From AC-38 sp033856025 (GTDB taxonomy: Bacteria; Actinomycetota; Thermoleophilia; Solirubrobacterales; Solirubrobacteraceae), in assembly GCA_033856025.1 (NCBI GenBank), contig JAWVFQ010000040.1:1-64000 (forward strand): 64,000 bases of DNA, read 5' to 3'. A program made the position numbers and the translations under genes. This document shows positions 25,110 to 33,437 of the stretch, piece by piece. The notes under the pieces were generated by a model. That model was not told the DNA's origin. It saw only the letters and a list, made by a program, of their open reading frames with translations, and ran no database searches. Within the stretch, counting starts at the first letter, position 1. Each line of letters opens with the position of its first letter.

Positions 25110-26675
25110 TCAGCCCGCGCGGAGGAGCGCCCGCCGCACCTTCCCCGACGCCGTCTTCGGGAGCTCGGCGGCGAACTCGACGATGCGCGGGTACTTGTAG
25201 GGCGCGGTCTGGGCCTTGACGTGGTCCTGGAGCTCGCGGGCCAGCGCGTCGCCGGGCGCGTTGCCGTCGCGCAGGACGACCACGGCGCGCACCACCGAGC
25301 CGCGCTCGTCGTCGGGCGCGGCGACCACGGCGGCCTCCGCCACGGCCGGGTGCGCGACCAGCGCCGACTCCACCTCGAACGGCCCGATCCGGTACCCGGC
25401 CGACACGATCACGTCGTCCGCCCGGCCCTCGAAGTGCAGATAGCCGTCCTCGTCGCGGGTCACGCGGTCACCGGTCCGCCAGGGGCCGGGCGGCGCCGGG
25501 GGTTCTCCGAGATAGCCGATGAAGAACGTGGGGTCGGTCGTGGGGTCCGCCAGGACGAGCTCTCCGACCTCGCCGGGTGAGGGTTGGAGACGGGCATCGA
25601 GGGGGGAGCCCGGTTTGGTATCGAGGGGGCGGTCAGGACGGGCATCGAGGGGGGGGCCCGGTGAGGGTGGGGGTTCGGCTTCGCCGGGTTCGATCGGCTC
25701 CACGCGGAGGTCCACTCCGGGGAGGGGGAGGCCCATGGAGCCTGGCCTGGGCGGGCGGTCGGGGGGGTTGGCCGTGAGCTGGCCGGTCTCGGTCTGGCCG
25801 TTGCCGTCGCGCACGGCGAGGCCAGTCGCCTCCTCCCACACGCGCAGGACCTCGGCGTTGAGCGCCTCGCCGGCGGCGACGAGGCCGCGCAGCCCCGGGA
25901 CCGGCCGCGGCTCGGCGCGCTTGGCGATGACGCGGTACTCCGTCGGCGCCATGCACAGGACGTTGACGCCCTCGCGCTCCAGCAGCTCCAGGCGCTCGGC
26001 GGGATCGAAGCGGGCGTCGTGGAGCATCCCGGCGGCGCCGCGCAGCCACGGCGCGATCCAGGCGTTGCGCGCCGACTTCGACCAGCCGCTCGCGGCCGTG
26101 CACCAGACCAGCTCGCCGGGGCGCGCGTCGAGCCAGTGCTCGGCCTGGAGGCGCTGGCCCAGGAGGTAGCGCTGCCCGTGCAGGACCCCCTTCGGCTCGC
26201 CCGCCGTCCCACTGGTGAACGTGATGAGACAGGGGTCGTCGGCGGCGAGGTCCGCGGCCGGAGCCGGTGGCGCGTCGTACGACGACGCATCGAGGAGGTC
26301 CAGGATCGGCGCCTGCGGGCGGGCCGCCTCGAGCTCGGCGCGGTTGCGTTCGTGGGCGAGGATCACCTTCGGGTTCGCCACGTCGAGCCGGTAACGCAGG
26401 TCCTTGGCGCGCAGCTGCTCGGTGCACGGGAGCACGACCGCGCCGAGGCGGAAGCAGGCGACCATGGCGAACACCCACTCCGGCCGGTTGCCGATCAGGG
26501 TCATGACGACGTCGCCCGGCCCGACGCCTCGCGCCGCCAGCATCCCCGCGAGCCGCCCGGAGCGGTCGGTGACATCGGCGAAGGCGTACTCCCGCCGCTC
26601 GCCGGAGGCGCTGATCTCTACGAGAGCGCGCGCGTTCCGTGGCGCTTTCTCAACCACGTCGGTGGCGAAGTTCAT
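25110..26675 (-). CDS. AMP-forming acyl-CoA synthetase
   Basis: This 521-residue ANL-superfamily enzyme has the P-loop-like FTSGTAGEPKG (A3), the DGNGQTETG motif (A5), the TGDRV hinge (A7/A8 region) and the catalytic lysine of LPKTASGK (A10) near the C terminus. It resembles medium-chain acyl-CoA synthetases, converting a carboxylate, ATP and CoA to the acyl-CoA. Residues about 325-365 are a Pro-rich insertion made partly of an 8-residue unit (P-L-D-x-x-P-x-x) repeated three times, encoded by a 24-base tandem repeat. It lies in a surface loop between two strands, so activity is probably kept. Confidence 0.9.
   Translation of the reverse strand: MNFATDVVEKAPRNARALVEISASGERREYAFADVTDRSGRLAGMLAARGVGPGDVVMTLIGNRPEWVFAMVACFRLGAVVLPCTEQLRAKDLRYRLDVANPKVILAHERNRAELEAARPQAPILDLLDASSYDAPPAPAADLAADDPCLITFTSGTAGEPKGVLHGQRYLLGQRLQAEHWLDARPGELVWCTAASGWSKSARNAWIAPWLRGAAGMLHDARFDPAERLELLEREGVNVLCMAPTEYRVIAKRAEPRPVPGLRGLVAAGEALNAEVLRVWEEATGLAVRDGNGQTETGQLTANPPDRPPRPGSMGLPLPGVDLRVEPIEPGEAEPPPSPGPPLDARPDRPLDTKPGSPLDARLQPSPGEVGELVLADPTTDPTFFIGYLGEPPAPPGPWRTGDRVTRDEDGYLHFEGRADDVIVSAGYRIGPFEVESALVAHPAVAEAAVVAAPDDERGSVVRAVVVLRDGNAPGDALARELQDHVKAQTAPYKYPRIVEFAAELPKTASGKVRRALLRAG
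25590..25661. repeat. 24-base in-frame tandem repeat (3 units)
   Basis: Three units are spaced exactly 24 bases apart, recognisable by CATCGAGG, TATCGAGG and CATCGAGG at 25595, 25619 and 25643. They encode P-L-D-A/T-R/K-P-type octapeptides in the acyl-CoA synthetase. The flanks share further G-rich similarity (GGTGAGGGT on both sides), so the repeat may have grown by slippage. Confidence 0.75.
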
Positions 26676-26765
26676 GCCGCGGAGACGCTAGCGGCCGCGG
26701 CTTGGGCGCCGTCGAACGGCGGCATCGAAGGGGTCGGGTCGGAGCCGCCCCGGCGAACCGTGACC

Positions 26766-26794
26766 AGTTGACCGCGATATGCGCGGTCAAGTGG
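26766..26794. repeat. palindromic repeat, copy B1
   Basis: Arms TTGACCGC / GCGGTCAA (26768-26775 and 26783-26790) flank the centre GATATGC. It is identical in its inner 15 bases to copy A. It lies in the intergenic space between the acyl-CoA synthetase start and the GH31 stop. Confidence 0.8.
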
Positions 26795-26811
26795 ACGCGG
26801 TAGGACTCGGG

Positions 26812-26853
26812 TGTTGTTGGCCGTCTATATGGCGGCTAAGTGCAACCGCGTCC
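26812..26853. repeat. palindromic repeat, copy B2 (overlaps GH31 stop codon)
   Basis: This is a diverged copy with centre CTATATG, arms GGCCG/CGGC and an outer GTTG/CAAC. GGACGCGG after copy B1 pairs with CCGCGTCC at 26846-26853, so B1 and B2 together can fold into one long cruciform. The repeat encodes the last residues and stop codon of the GH31 gene (end S-G-R-G-C-T). Confidence 0.65.
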
Positions 26854-29391
26854 GCTGACCAGGAGCGTTGAGTGTCGCTTGGCGCGGAATGTGGCCCTCA
26901 ATGCGCCGTTGCCGTTGTCGTACGACCACGCCCGCGGGCCCAGGCGGCGGCCGTCGAGCGTCACCCGGCACGGGCGGAAGGGGCGGTGCAGGGTGGCCAG
27001 GGACGCCTGGAGCGCGTAGACCCGCGCCCGCGAGCCCACGATCCGCAGCCGCCACAGCCGGCCCCGGCGCTCCAGGGAGTCGAGGCGCTCGGCGCGGTTG
27101 AACCGCCCGCTCGAGCCGCCGTGCGGGAAGGCGAGGATGCGCATCGCGGGGCGATCCTGCGCGCGGACCACGCCCGGAGCGCCGCCCACGGCCGCCAGCG
27201 TGTCCACGCCGGGATCGAGCATGGCGAGCATCGTCCCGGCGCGCGCGAACAGCGGCATCTCCTCCAGCGGCGCCGGGACGACGACGTCCCGGCGGCCCGC
27301 CACCAGCGACGCGCGGCGCAGCGCGAAGGACCCGTTGCGCTCGTCGTAGCCCAGCGAGCGCCACAGGTCCACCCACGGCCCGGACGGCAGGTACAGGCGC
27401 CGTGTCCGCGCGCCCGGTTCCAGCACCGGCGCGGCCAGCAGGTCGGGCCCGAAGAGCAGCTCGTCGGAGCGCGCCACCGCCCGCGGGTCGGTGGGGAACG
27501 CCAGCGACAGGTGTCGCACCAGCGGCAGCCCCGTGCGCTGATAGGTCCGCGACGCCGCCTCGATGTAGGGCGCCAGCTGCGTGCGCAGCTTGGCGTAGCG
27601 CCGCCAGATCGGCAGCACCGCCGGGCTCCAGACCTGTGAGCGCTGCTCGCGCGAGGAGGCGAACGAGTAGCCGTTGGACTGCGTGCGCATCACGCCGCTC
27701 ACCGTGCCGAGCTGCAGCCAGCGGATGTTCAGCTCGTCGGTCGTGCGCGGATTGGCCACCGCGTGGAACCCGCCGATGTCGGACCCCTGGTAGGCGATGC
27801 CGCTCAACCCCGTGTTCAGGGCCTGGTGCAGCGCGGCGCACAGGCCGTCGGCGCAGCTCCAGTCCTCGGTCGGGTCGCCGCCCCAGACGGCACGCGCCCA
27901 GCGCTGGATCCCGTGGAACCCCGAGCGCACGAACACCGCCAGGTCGTCGCCGCGCCGCGCGCGCGTGTGCTCGGTCGACGCGCGGTGGTAGAGGACCGGA
28001 TAGAGGTTGTGCATCTCCAGTCCGTCGCGGCCATCGGAGGACACCGAGTCCGTGGGAACGTACTCCCCGAAGTCCTCCATCCACCCGTCGTAGCCGCGCG
28101 AGAGCGCCTCGTCGAGCAGCCGGCCGAACAGCTTCACGGCGCCCGGGTTGGTGAAGTCCAGGACCGACGCCAGCTGCTCGGCGGTGAACGGGTTGGTGAT
28201 CACGTAGGGCCGTCCGGAGCGGTCCTTGACGAACCATCCGTTGCGCGCCGCCTCGTCGTAGACCGCCGAGTACGACAGGCACACGTGGGAGTTGAAGTAC
28301 GTCGTGATCATGTAGCCGAGGCGGTGGTAGCGGTCGACCAGCGCGCGCTCGGGCACCGGGTCGCGCCCCGCCCCGCACGGCAGGTAGTGCGTGTAGGTCT
28401 GGCCGACGGTCGCCGGCACGTCGCGCTGGCGGAAGCGCTCCTCCCAGCCGTCGCGGAACTGGACCCACGGGCCGAACAGCCAGCGCCGCGGCTCGGGCTG
28501 GCGGCCGGCGTAGGCGGAGTAGCGGCGCACCACGTCCGCCGGCTTGGGCCCGGCGAAGACGGTGAAGCGAAACGACCCCGTCTCGGTCTCGGCCTGCCAC
28601 GCATCGGGCCGCTCGGACTCCAGCCGGAAGCGCGAGCGCTGCGTCTGGTCGATCAGCACGCCGAACCCCCGGGTGGACAGCAGCCAGGGAATCGGCATGT
28701 TCGTCGCCGTCGGCCCGTTGGGGAACGTGTACTCGGGGAGCAGCGGGCGCAGGATCGACTCCCCGCTCCCCGACGAGAACGGCCCCTCCTCCGCCCAGTC
28801 GTAGACCTCGCGGCCCGTCTGGTCCACGGCGTTGGAGCGCGAGCCGAAGCCGAGGAACCGCTCGGGGCCCGCGGCGGCGAACGACGCACCGAAGGTGGTC
28901 GCCGAGGAGGCGAAGGGGCCGACTGAGGGCGCGAGCCGGGTGGTGACCGTTACCACTCCCTCGTCGCGCCGTTCGATGGCGGCGAGGAGGCGATGACCCA
29001 TGGGGTCGTCCGTCTCGAGCACCAGGTCCAGACGGCGCGGAGAGGGCCGCGAGGCGGAGACCACCCGCCGCCCATGGAACCACGCCGTGCGCCCCTCGGC
29101 CGCCCCGTAGTAGCCGAACACCGCGTTGTTCAGGACCGGCTGGCGCAGGTCGAACGCGTACCCGAACGTCCCGTAGTGGGCCTGCGGGTCGCGCGGATCG
29201 CCGCGCGAAGGCGCCCCCAGCGTCCGCAGCACGTCGCCGTCGCGGGTGTCGACGAAGCGCACCTCGAACGGGTCCTCGCGCACCTCGACGCGCAAGCCGC
29301 CCGCGTCCAGCGTCTCCATCGCGCCGGCGGCCGCCGGCCAGACGAGCGCCACGGCCAGCGCGCCGGCCACCGCACAGAACCCCCCACGCAT
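26836..29391 (-). CDS. secreted glycoside hydrolase family 31 enzyme
   Basis: This 851-residue protein has a signal peptide (MRGGFCAVAGALAVALVW, cleavage near AGA), an N-terminal galactose-mutarotase-like domain (about 25-300), a (beta/alpha)8 barrel (about 305-640) and C-terminal beta domains. The nucleophile is Asp440 in DGWMEDFGEYVP; the likely acid/base is Asp506 in W-G-G-D-P-T-E-D-W. GSDIGGF is the usual GH31 block. The nucleophile loop resembles sulfoquinovosidase YihQ, but I do not see that enzyme's sulfonate-binding Arg/Trp region, so alpha-glucosidase-like activity is more likely. Acts outside the cell. The extreme C terminus is encoded by a palindromic repeat. Confidence 0.88.
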   Translation of the reverse strand: MRGGFCAVAGALAVALVWPAAAGAMETLDAGGLRVEVREDPFEVRFVDTRDGDVLRTLGAPSRGDPRDPQAHYGTFGYAFDLRQPVLNNAVFGYYGAAEGRTAWFHGRRVVSASRPSPRRLDLVLETDDPMGHRLLAAIERRDEGVVTVTTRLAPSVGPFASSATTFGASFAAAGPERFLGFGSRSNAVDQTGREVYDWAEEGPFSSGSGESILRPLLPEYTFPNGPTATNMPIPWLLSTRGFGVLIDQTQRSRFRLESERPDAWQAETETGSFRFTVFAGPKPADVVRRYSAYAGRQPEPRRWLFGPWVQFRDGWEERFRQRDVPATVGQTYTHYLPCGAGRDPVPERALVDRYHRLGYMITTYFNSHVCLSYSAVYDEAARNGWFVKDRSGRPYVITNPFTAEQLASVLDFTNPGAVKLFGRLLDEALSRGYDGWMEDFGEYVPTDSVSSDGRDGLEMHNLYPVLYHRASTEHTRARRGDDLAVFVRSGFHGIQRWARAVWGGDPTEDWSCADGLCAALHQALNTGLSGIAYQGSDIGGFHAVANPRTTDELNIRWLQLGTVSGVMRTQSNGYSFASSREQRSQVWSPAVLPIWRRYAKLRTQLAPYIEAASRTYQRTGLPLVRHLSLAFPTDPRAVARSDELLFGPDLLAAPVLEPGARTRRLYLPSGPWVDLWRSLGYDERNGSFALRRASLVAGRRDVVVPAPLEEMPLFARAGTMLAMLDPGVDTLAAVGGAPGVVRAQDRPAMRILAFPHGGSSGRFNRAERLDSLERRGRLWRLRIVGSRARVYALQASLATLHRPFRPCRVTLDGRRLGPRAWSYDNGNGALRATFRAKRHSTLLVSGRGCT

Positions 29392-29443
29392 GCGGGGTAT
29401 CCTGCCCTAACCAGGCCCCGAGAGAGGAAGTCCAGACACCGAC

Positions 29444-30655
29444 ATGGCCGTAGCGACCCAGTCCCACGAGAAGACCGATGACCAGAAGGCGATCACCGAG
29501 ATGGTGCGCCAGTTCGTCGACGAGCAGATCATCCCCCAGGCCGAGCACTACGACCACGAGGACGAGTTCCCCGAGCCCATCGTCGAGCAGATGCGCGAGC
29601 TCGGCCTGTTCGGCGTGACCATCCCCGAGGAGCACGGCGGCATGGGCCTCGACCTCACGACCTACGCGATGATCGTCGAGGAGTTGTCGCGCGGGTGGAT
29701 CTCGATCTCCGGGATCGTCAACACCCACTTCATCGGCTCCTACCTGCTCATGAAGTTCGGGACCGACGAGCAGAAGGAGCGCTACCTCCCCCGCATGGCC
29801 ACCGGCGAGCTGCGCGCCGCGTTCTCGCTGTCCGAGCCCGAGCTGGGCTCCGACGTCCAGGCGATCAAGACGAGCGCGAAGAAGCTCGACGACGGCCGCT
29901 ACGAGATCAACGGCCAGAAGATGTGGGTCACCAACGGCCTGTTGGCGGGTCTGGTCTTCACGCTGGTCAAGACGGACAAGGACGCCGACCCGGCCTACAA
30001 GGGCATGACCTGCTTCATCGCCGAGAAGGAGCCGGGCGTCTCGGAGAACACCGGCGAGTACGCCGGCTTCAACGTCCCGCCCAAGATCAAGAAGATGGGC
30101 TACAAGGGCGTCGAGTCCACCGAGCTCGTCTTCGACGGCTACAAGGTCCCCGCCGAGAACATCCTGGGCGGCGAGGACGCCGGGCTGGGCCAGGGCTTCG
30201 TCCAGATGATGGACGCGCTGGAGGTCGGGCGCGTGAACGTCGCCGCCCGCGGCGTGGGGATCGCCCAGCGCGCGCTGGAGCTGGCCCTGCGCTACTCCCA
30301 GGAGCGCAAGACGTTCGGCAAGCCGATCGCCCAGCACCAGGCCATCCAGTTCAAGCTCGCCGACATGGCGACCAAGGTCGACGCGGCTCGGCTGCTCACC
30401 CTGCGGGCCGCGCGCCTCAAGGACGCCGGCGAGCGCTCGGACCTCGAGGCCGGGATGGCCAAGCTGTTCGCCTCGGAGTCCGGCAAGGAGGTCGTCGAGG
30501 ACTCCTTCCGCATCCATGGCGGCTATGGCTACTCCAAGGAGTACGAGATCGAGCGCCTGTACCGCGACGCGCCGCTGCTGCTCATCGGCGAGGGCACGTC
30601 GGAGATCCAGCGCATGGTCATCGGCCGCAAGCTCCTCCAGCGCCACAAGATCTAG
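29444..30655 (+). CDS. acyl-CoA dehydrogenase
   Basis: This 403-residue FAD enzyme has the N-terminal helical domain, the middle beta domain with the signature AAFSLSEPELGSDVQ and WVTNG, and the C-terminal helical domain ending HGGYGYSKEYEIERLYRD and IGEGTSEIQR. The Glu of G-E-G-T is the canonical catalytic base. It would introduce the alpha-beta double bond in acyl-CoA, with electrons going to ETF. A good ribosome binding site (GAGAGGAAG) lies upstream. It is divergent from the GH31 gene and followed closely by a small gene that may work with it. Confidence 0.93.
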   Translation: MAVATQSHEKTDDQKAITEMVRQFVDEQIIPQAEHYDHEDEFPEPIVEQMRELGLFGVTIPEEHGGMGLDLTTYAMIVEELSRGWISISGIVNTHFIGSYLLMKFGTDEQKERYLPRMATGELRAAFSLSEPELGSDVQAIKTSAKKLDDGRYEINGQKMWVTNGLLAGLVFTLVKTDKDADPAYKGMTCFIAEKEPGVSENTGEYAGFNVPPKIKKMGYKGVESTELVFDGYKVPAENILGGEDAGLGQGFVQMMDALEVGRVNVAARGVGIAQRALELALRYSQERKTFGKPIAQHQAIQFKLADMATKVDAARLLTLRAARLKDAGERSDLEAGMAKLFASESGKEVVEDSFRIHGGYGYSKEYEIERLYRDAPLLLIGEGTSEIQRMVIGRKLLQRHKI

Positions 30656-30659
30656 CCTC

Positions 30660-31031
30660 GTGTCGGCCGCCGACACGAGGACGCTCATCGAGACCGGTGT
30701 CCGGCGCTTCCTCGAGGACGTCCCCGCGCTCCAGAACCTCAAGATGGTCGTGGGCCTTGAGCTGCGCGGCCGCGGCGACGTGCAGCTCTACCGCGTCCAG
30801 CTCCCCGGCCCCAGCGTCACCAAGGACGACGCCGCCGACGCGCGCGTGCGGCTGATGGTCCAGCGCTCGGACTTCAACGAGCTGGCCGCCGAGGGCGGGG
30901 TCCGCCAGTGGCGCCAGGCGTTCGAGACCGGCCACGCCAAGGCCGAGGGCTCGCCGGAGATCCTCAAGCTGATCTCCAACGTCGTCGAGCGCCAGGAAGA
31001 GCGCTCACGCACGCGCAGGGCGCGCCACTGA
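30660..31031 (+). CDS. small protein, possibly SCP2/sterol-carrier-like
   Basis: This 123-residue protein starts with GTG, 4 bases after the acyl-CoA dehydrogenase stop, so it is very likely co-transcribed. It has alternating helix and strand with V-G-L-E-L-R-G-R-G and R-L-M-V-Q-R-S-D-F-N-E-L-A. That pattern resembles SCP2-type lipid-binding domains, which would suit an acyl-CoA neighbour, but the match is weak. The C-terminal helix is highly charged. A GC-rich hairpin overlaps its stop codon. Confidence 0.65.
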   Translation: MSAADTRTLIETGVRRFLEDVPALQNLKMVVGLELRGRGDVQLYRVQLPGPSVTKDDAADARVRLMVQRSDFNELAAEGGVRQWRQAFETGHAKAEGSPEILKLISNVVERQEERSRTRRARH

Positions 31032-31041
31032 GGGCGCGCCC
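31018..31041 (+). terminator. GC-rich hairpin at the end of the acyl-CoA dehydrogenase operon
   Basis: GGGCGCGC and GCGCGCCC form an 8-base perfect stem with an 8-base loop that contains the TGA stop codon of the preceding gene. No U-run follows. It lies between convergent genes, so a role in ending transcription from either side is plausible. Confidence 0.4.
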
Positions 31042-31064
31042 CACGGTGGTTCCCCAAATCCTGG

Positions 31065-31676
31065 CTACCGGCTGCGATACGGGTCGACGTAGACGTCGTC
31101 GATCCGCCAGTCCGCGCCGCCCTGCGGCGTGAATCGGAACGCGACGGCGGTCTTGTCCCCGGCGGGCACCGCGAAGTTCACGAAGATCGGCATCGCGGCC
31201 GTCGGCTGCCAAGCGCCGGTCCCCGTGACGTAGTTGATCGGCAGGGCGCGCGGCGTCCCCTGCGCGTCGGTGAACAACACCTCGACCTTCAGCGTCCCAC
31301 CGCCGCCGCGGCGCGCGAACAGGCGCAGCGTCGGATGCTCGACGCCGATGCACATCGACCGCGACGTGGCCGAGCTGCCGGCGGGCAGTGCCAGCGACGC
31401 GACCTCACCGGCGCCGTGCGCGTTGAACGACTCGTTGCCGTCGGCCACGGCGGCGCCGCCCGAGAGGCTCCAACCGGAGTCGGCGGACTCGAACGTCCCG
31501 CCCGGGGCGAGGACGTAGCTGGCCGGGTCGGCCCAGGGCAGGAACGGCTGCTCGAGCACCTGGGCGTCGCAGTCGGTGGCCGAGGCGAGTACCGGGCCGG
31601 CCTGGGCGGCCGGAGCCAGGAAGAGACAGGCGCCGACGGCGGTCAGCAGGGAAAGGCGGATCTTTGGGAAACGCAT
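31065..31676 (-). CDS. secreted beta-sandwich protein
   Basis: The protein has 203 residues from ATG 31676, which gives a signal peptide (RLSLLTAVGACLFLAPAAQA). The mature domain reads like a carbohydrate-binding or jelly-roll module: F-E-S-A-D-S-G-W-S-L-S-G-G-A, R-S-M-C-I-G-V-E-H-P-T-L-R-L-F-A, and a C-terminal F-R-F-T-P-Q-G-G-A-D-W-R-I-D-D-V-Y-V-D-P. This is the pattern of CBM-like domains that carry an N-terminal strand and a final D-D-V-Y-V-D. It has no linked enzyme. Exact role unknown. Confidence 0.7.
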   Translation of the reverse strand: MRFPKIRLSLLTAVGACLFLAPAAQAGPVLASATDCDAQVLEQPFLPWADPASYVLAPGGTFESADSGWSLSGGAAVADGNESFNAHGAGEVASLALPAGSSATSRSMCIGVEHPTLRLFARRGGGGTLKVEVLFTDAQGTPRALPINYVTGTGAWQPTAAMPIFVNFAVPAGDKTAVAFRFTPQGGADWRIDDVYVDPYRSR

Positions 31677-31802
31677 GACACTCCTTGTCAGGGCACCTCC
31701 CGGTGGGCCTTCGAACGCGCCATCGGCAACCGCGTCGCGGCGCATGATCGGACATTCGTCCATTGAGATCGCGGGCTCTCAAGCCGATGATGACCATGGC
31801 CG

Positions 31803-33185
31803 GTGCCCATCGTCCCGCCCACCCATCTCGACGCGCACCCCGAGCTGACCGACCTGCTCGAGGACGCGCGACCGCGCGCGGCGCGTCCGCTGCGTGGCCG
31901 CGAGCTGCTCACGCAGGCGGTCGTGGCGGGGCTCTTCCTGGCCGTGGCCGTGCCGTTCGCGGTGCTGGCGCCGGCCGACCGATCGTTCCACCTGGCCACC
32001 GCCGCGGTGCTGCTGCTGGCGTTCGCCGTGGCGTCGCGCGTGGAGTTCGACGTCGGCGCGGGCTACACGGTCCCCACCCAGCTCGTCTTCGTCCCCATGC
32101 TCTTCGAGCTGCCGACCCCGCTGGTGCCGCTCCTGGTGGCCGGCGGGTTCGCGCTGGGCAAGCTCCCCGACGTGATCCGCGGGGCGGCGCACCCCGACCG
32201 CCTGCTGCTCGCGCTGAGCGAGTCCTGGTTCGCCATCGGGCCCGCCGCGGTGCTGGTGGCCTACGGCGCGCAGCTGCCCGACTGGGGCGACTGGCCGGTG
32301 TACCTGGCCGCGCTGGGCGCCCAGTTCACGCTGGACTTCGCCGCCGCCGCGCGCGAGTGGCCGGCGCACGGCGTATCGCCCCGGCGCCACCTCCAGCCGC
32401 TGGCCTGGGTCTACCTGGTCGACGCGCTGCTGGCCCCCGTCGGCCTCGTGGCCGCCTTCGCCACCTCCGGACAGCCCTATGCCTACCTGCTCGTCCTCCC
32501 GCTCCTGGGCCTGCTCGCCCTGTTCGGGCTCGAGCGGCGGCTGCGCATGGAGCAGGCGCTGGCGCTGTCGCACGCCTACCGCGGCACCGCCCTGCTGCTC
32601 GGGGACCTCGTGGAGGAGGACGACGCCTACACCGCCCGCCACAGCCGCGGAGTCGTCCGCCTGGCGCTGGAGGTGGGCGACGAGCTGGGGCTGGACTCGC
32701 GCTCGCGCAGCGACCTGGAGTTCGCGGCGCTGCTGCACGACGTGGGCAAGGTGGCGATCCCCAACGAGGTCATCAACAAGGCGGGCGACCTCACCCACGA
32801 GGAGATGGCGCTCGTCCGCACCCACACCATCGAGGGCCATCGCATCCTCAGCCGCTTCGGCGGCGTGCTGGGCGAGGTCGGGCGCATCGTGCGCTCCTGC
32901 CACGAGCGCTGGGACGGAGAGGGCTACCCCGACGGGCTCATGGGCCAGCGCATCCCGCTGGCCGCCCGGGTCATCTTCGTCTGCGATGCCTTCAACGCCA
33001 TGACGACCGACCGCAGCTACCGCCCGGCGCGGCCGCTGCCCGAGGCGCTGGCCGAGCTGCGCCGGCACGCGGGCACCCAGTTCGACCCGATGCTGGTCGC
33101 CGTGGTCTGCCGTCTGGTCGAGGAGCGGGCCGGCCGCGAGGCGACCGGCCCGGCCTCGCTAGTCCGGGATCAGGCCCTCGCCTGA
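31803..33185 (+). CDS. membrane-bound HD-GYP domain protein
   Basis: This is a 460-residue protein. Residues about 34-235 contain 6-7 transmembrane helices (a MASE-like sensor region). Residues about 255-430 are an HD-GYP domain with all metal ligands: H-S-R-G-V, LLHDVGKVAIP, HTIEGHRIL, CHERWDGEGYPDGL and DRSYRPA. HD-GYP enzymes hydrolyse cyclic di-GMP or other cyclic dinucleotides. The intact GYP motif supports activity, while the true substrate is open. Start is GTG 31803. The 3' end overlaps the convergent pspAA gene by 27 bases. Confidence 0.9.
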   Translation: MPIVPPTHLDAHPELTDLLEDARPRAARPLRGRELLTQAVVAGLFLAVAVPFAVLAPADRSFHLATAAVLLLAFAVASRVEFDVGAGYTVPTQLVFVPMLFELPTPLVPLLVAGGFALGKLPDVIRGAAHPDRLLLALSESWFAIGPAAVLVAYGAQLPDWGDWPVYLAALGAQFTLDFAAAAREWPAHGVSPRRHLQPLAWVYLVDALLAPVGLVAAFATSGQPYAYLLVLPLLGLLALFGLERRLRMEQALALSHAYRGTALLLGDLVEEDDAYTARHSRGVVRLALEVGDELGLDSRSRSDLEFAALLHDVGKVAIPNEVINKAGDLTHEEMALVRTHTIEGHRILSRFGGVLGEVGRIVRSCHERWDGEGYPDGLMGQRIPLAARVIFVCDAFNAMTTDRSYRPARPLPEALAELRRHAGTQFDPMLVAVVCRLVEERAGREATGPASLVRDQALA

Positions 33186-33437
33186 GAACTCCTCCGAGGC
33201 CTCCTCGAAGGAGAGGTCCGGCGGAGGGACGATCACGTCGGAGGAATCGAGGTCCTCGCCGTCCAGGGGGCTGCCCTGGCCGCGGACGATCTCGAGCATC
33301 TCGTCGAACAGCTGGCGGAACGTGGTCTCGTTGCCGGCCTCCACGGCGTCCACCGCCGCGTTGTCGAGCTCGTTGAGCCGCTGCGCGTGCTCGTCGTCGA
33401 GGCGGTACTGGCCCTCGGTGGCGATGCGAACGATCAC
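33159..33437 (-). CDS. PspA-associated protein PspAA
   Basis: This 92-residue acidic protein matches the PspAA family: MIVRIATEGQYRLDDE, LNELDNAAVDAVEAGNE, F-x-x-L-F-D-E-M-L-E-I-V-R, then S-D-V-I-V-P-P-P-D and the ending E-G-L-I-P. These proteins partner PspA in membrane-stress responses of actinobacteria and archaea. Its start overlaps the pspA stop by 4 bases. Confidence 0.88.
   Translation of the reverse strand: MIVRIATEGQYRLDDEHAQRLNELDNAAVDAVEAGNETTFRQLFDEMLEIVRGQGSPLDGEDLDSSDVIVPPPDLSFEEASEEFSGEGLIPD

Noticed and set aside
26825..30742. A very long minus-strand open frame covering the GH31 gene and part of the acyl-CoA dehydrogenase
   Set aside because: It is a shadow frame of GC-rich DNA. 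Its residues are Arg/Ala/Gly/Pro-rich with no domain, and the GH31 and dehydrogenase frames have clear family motifs.
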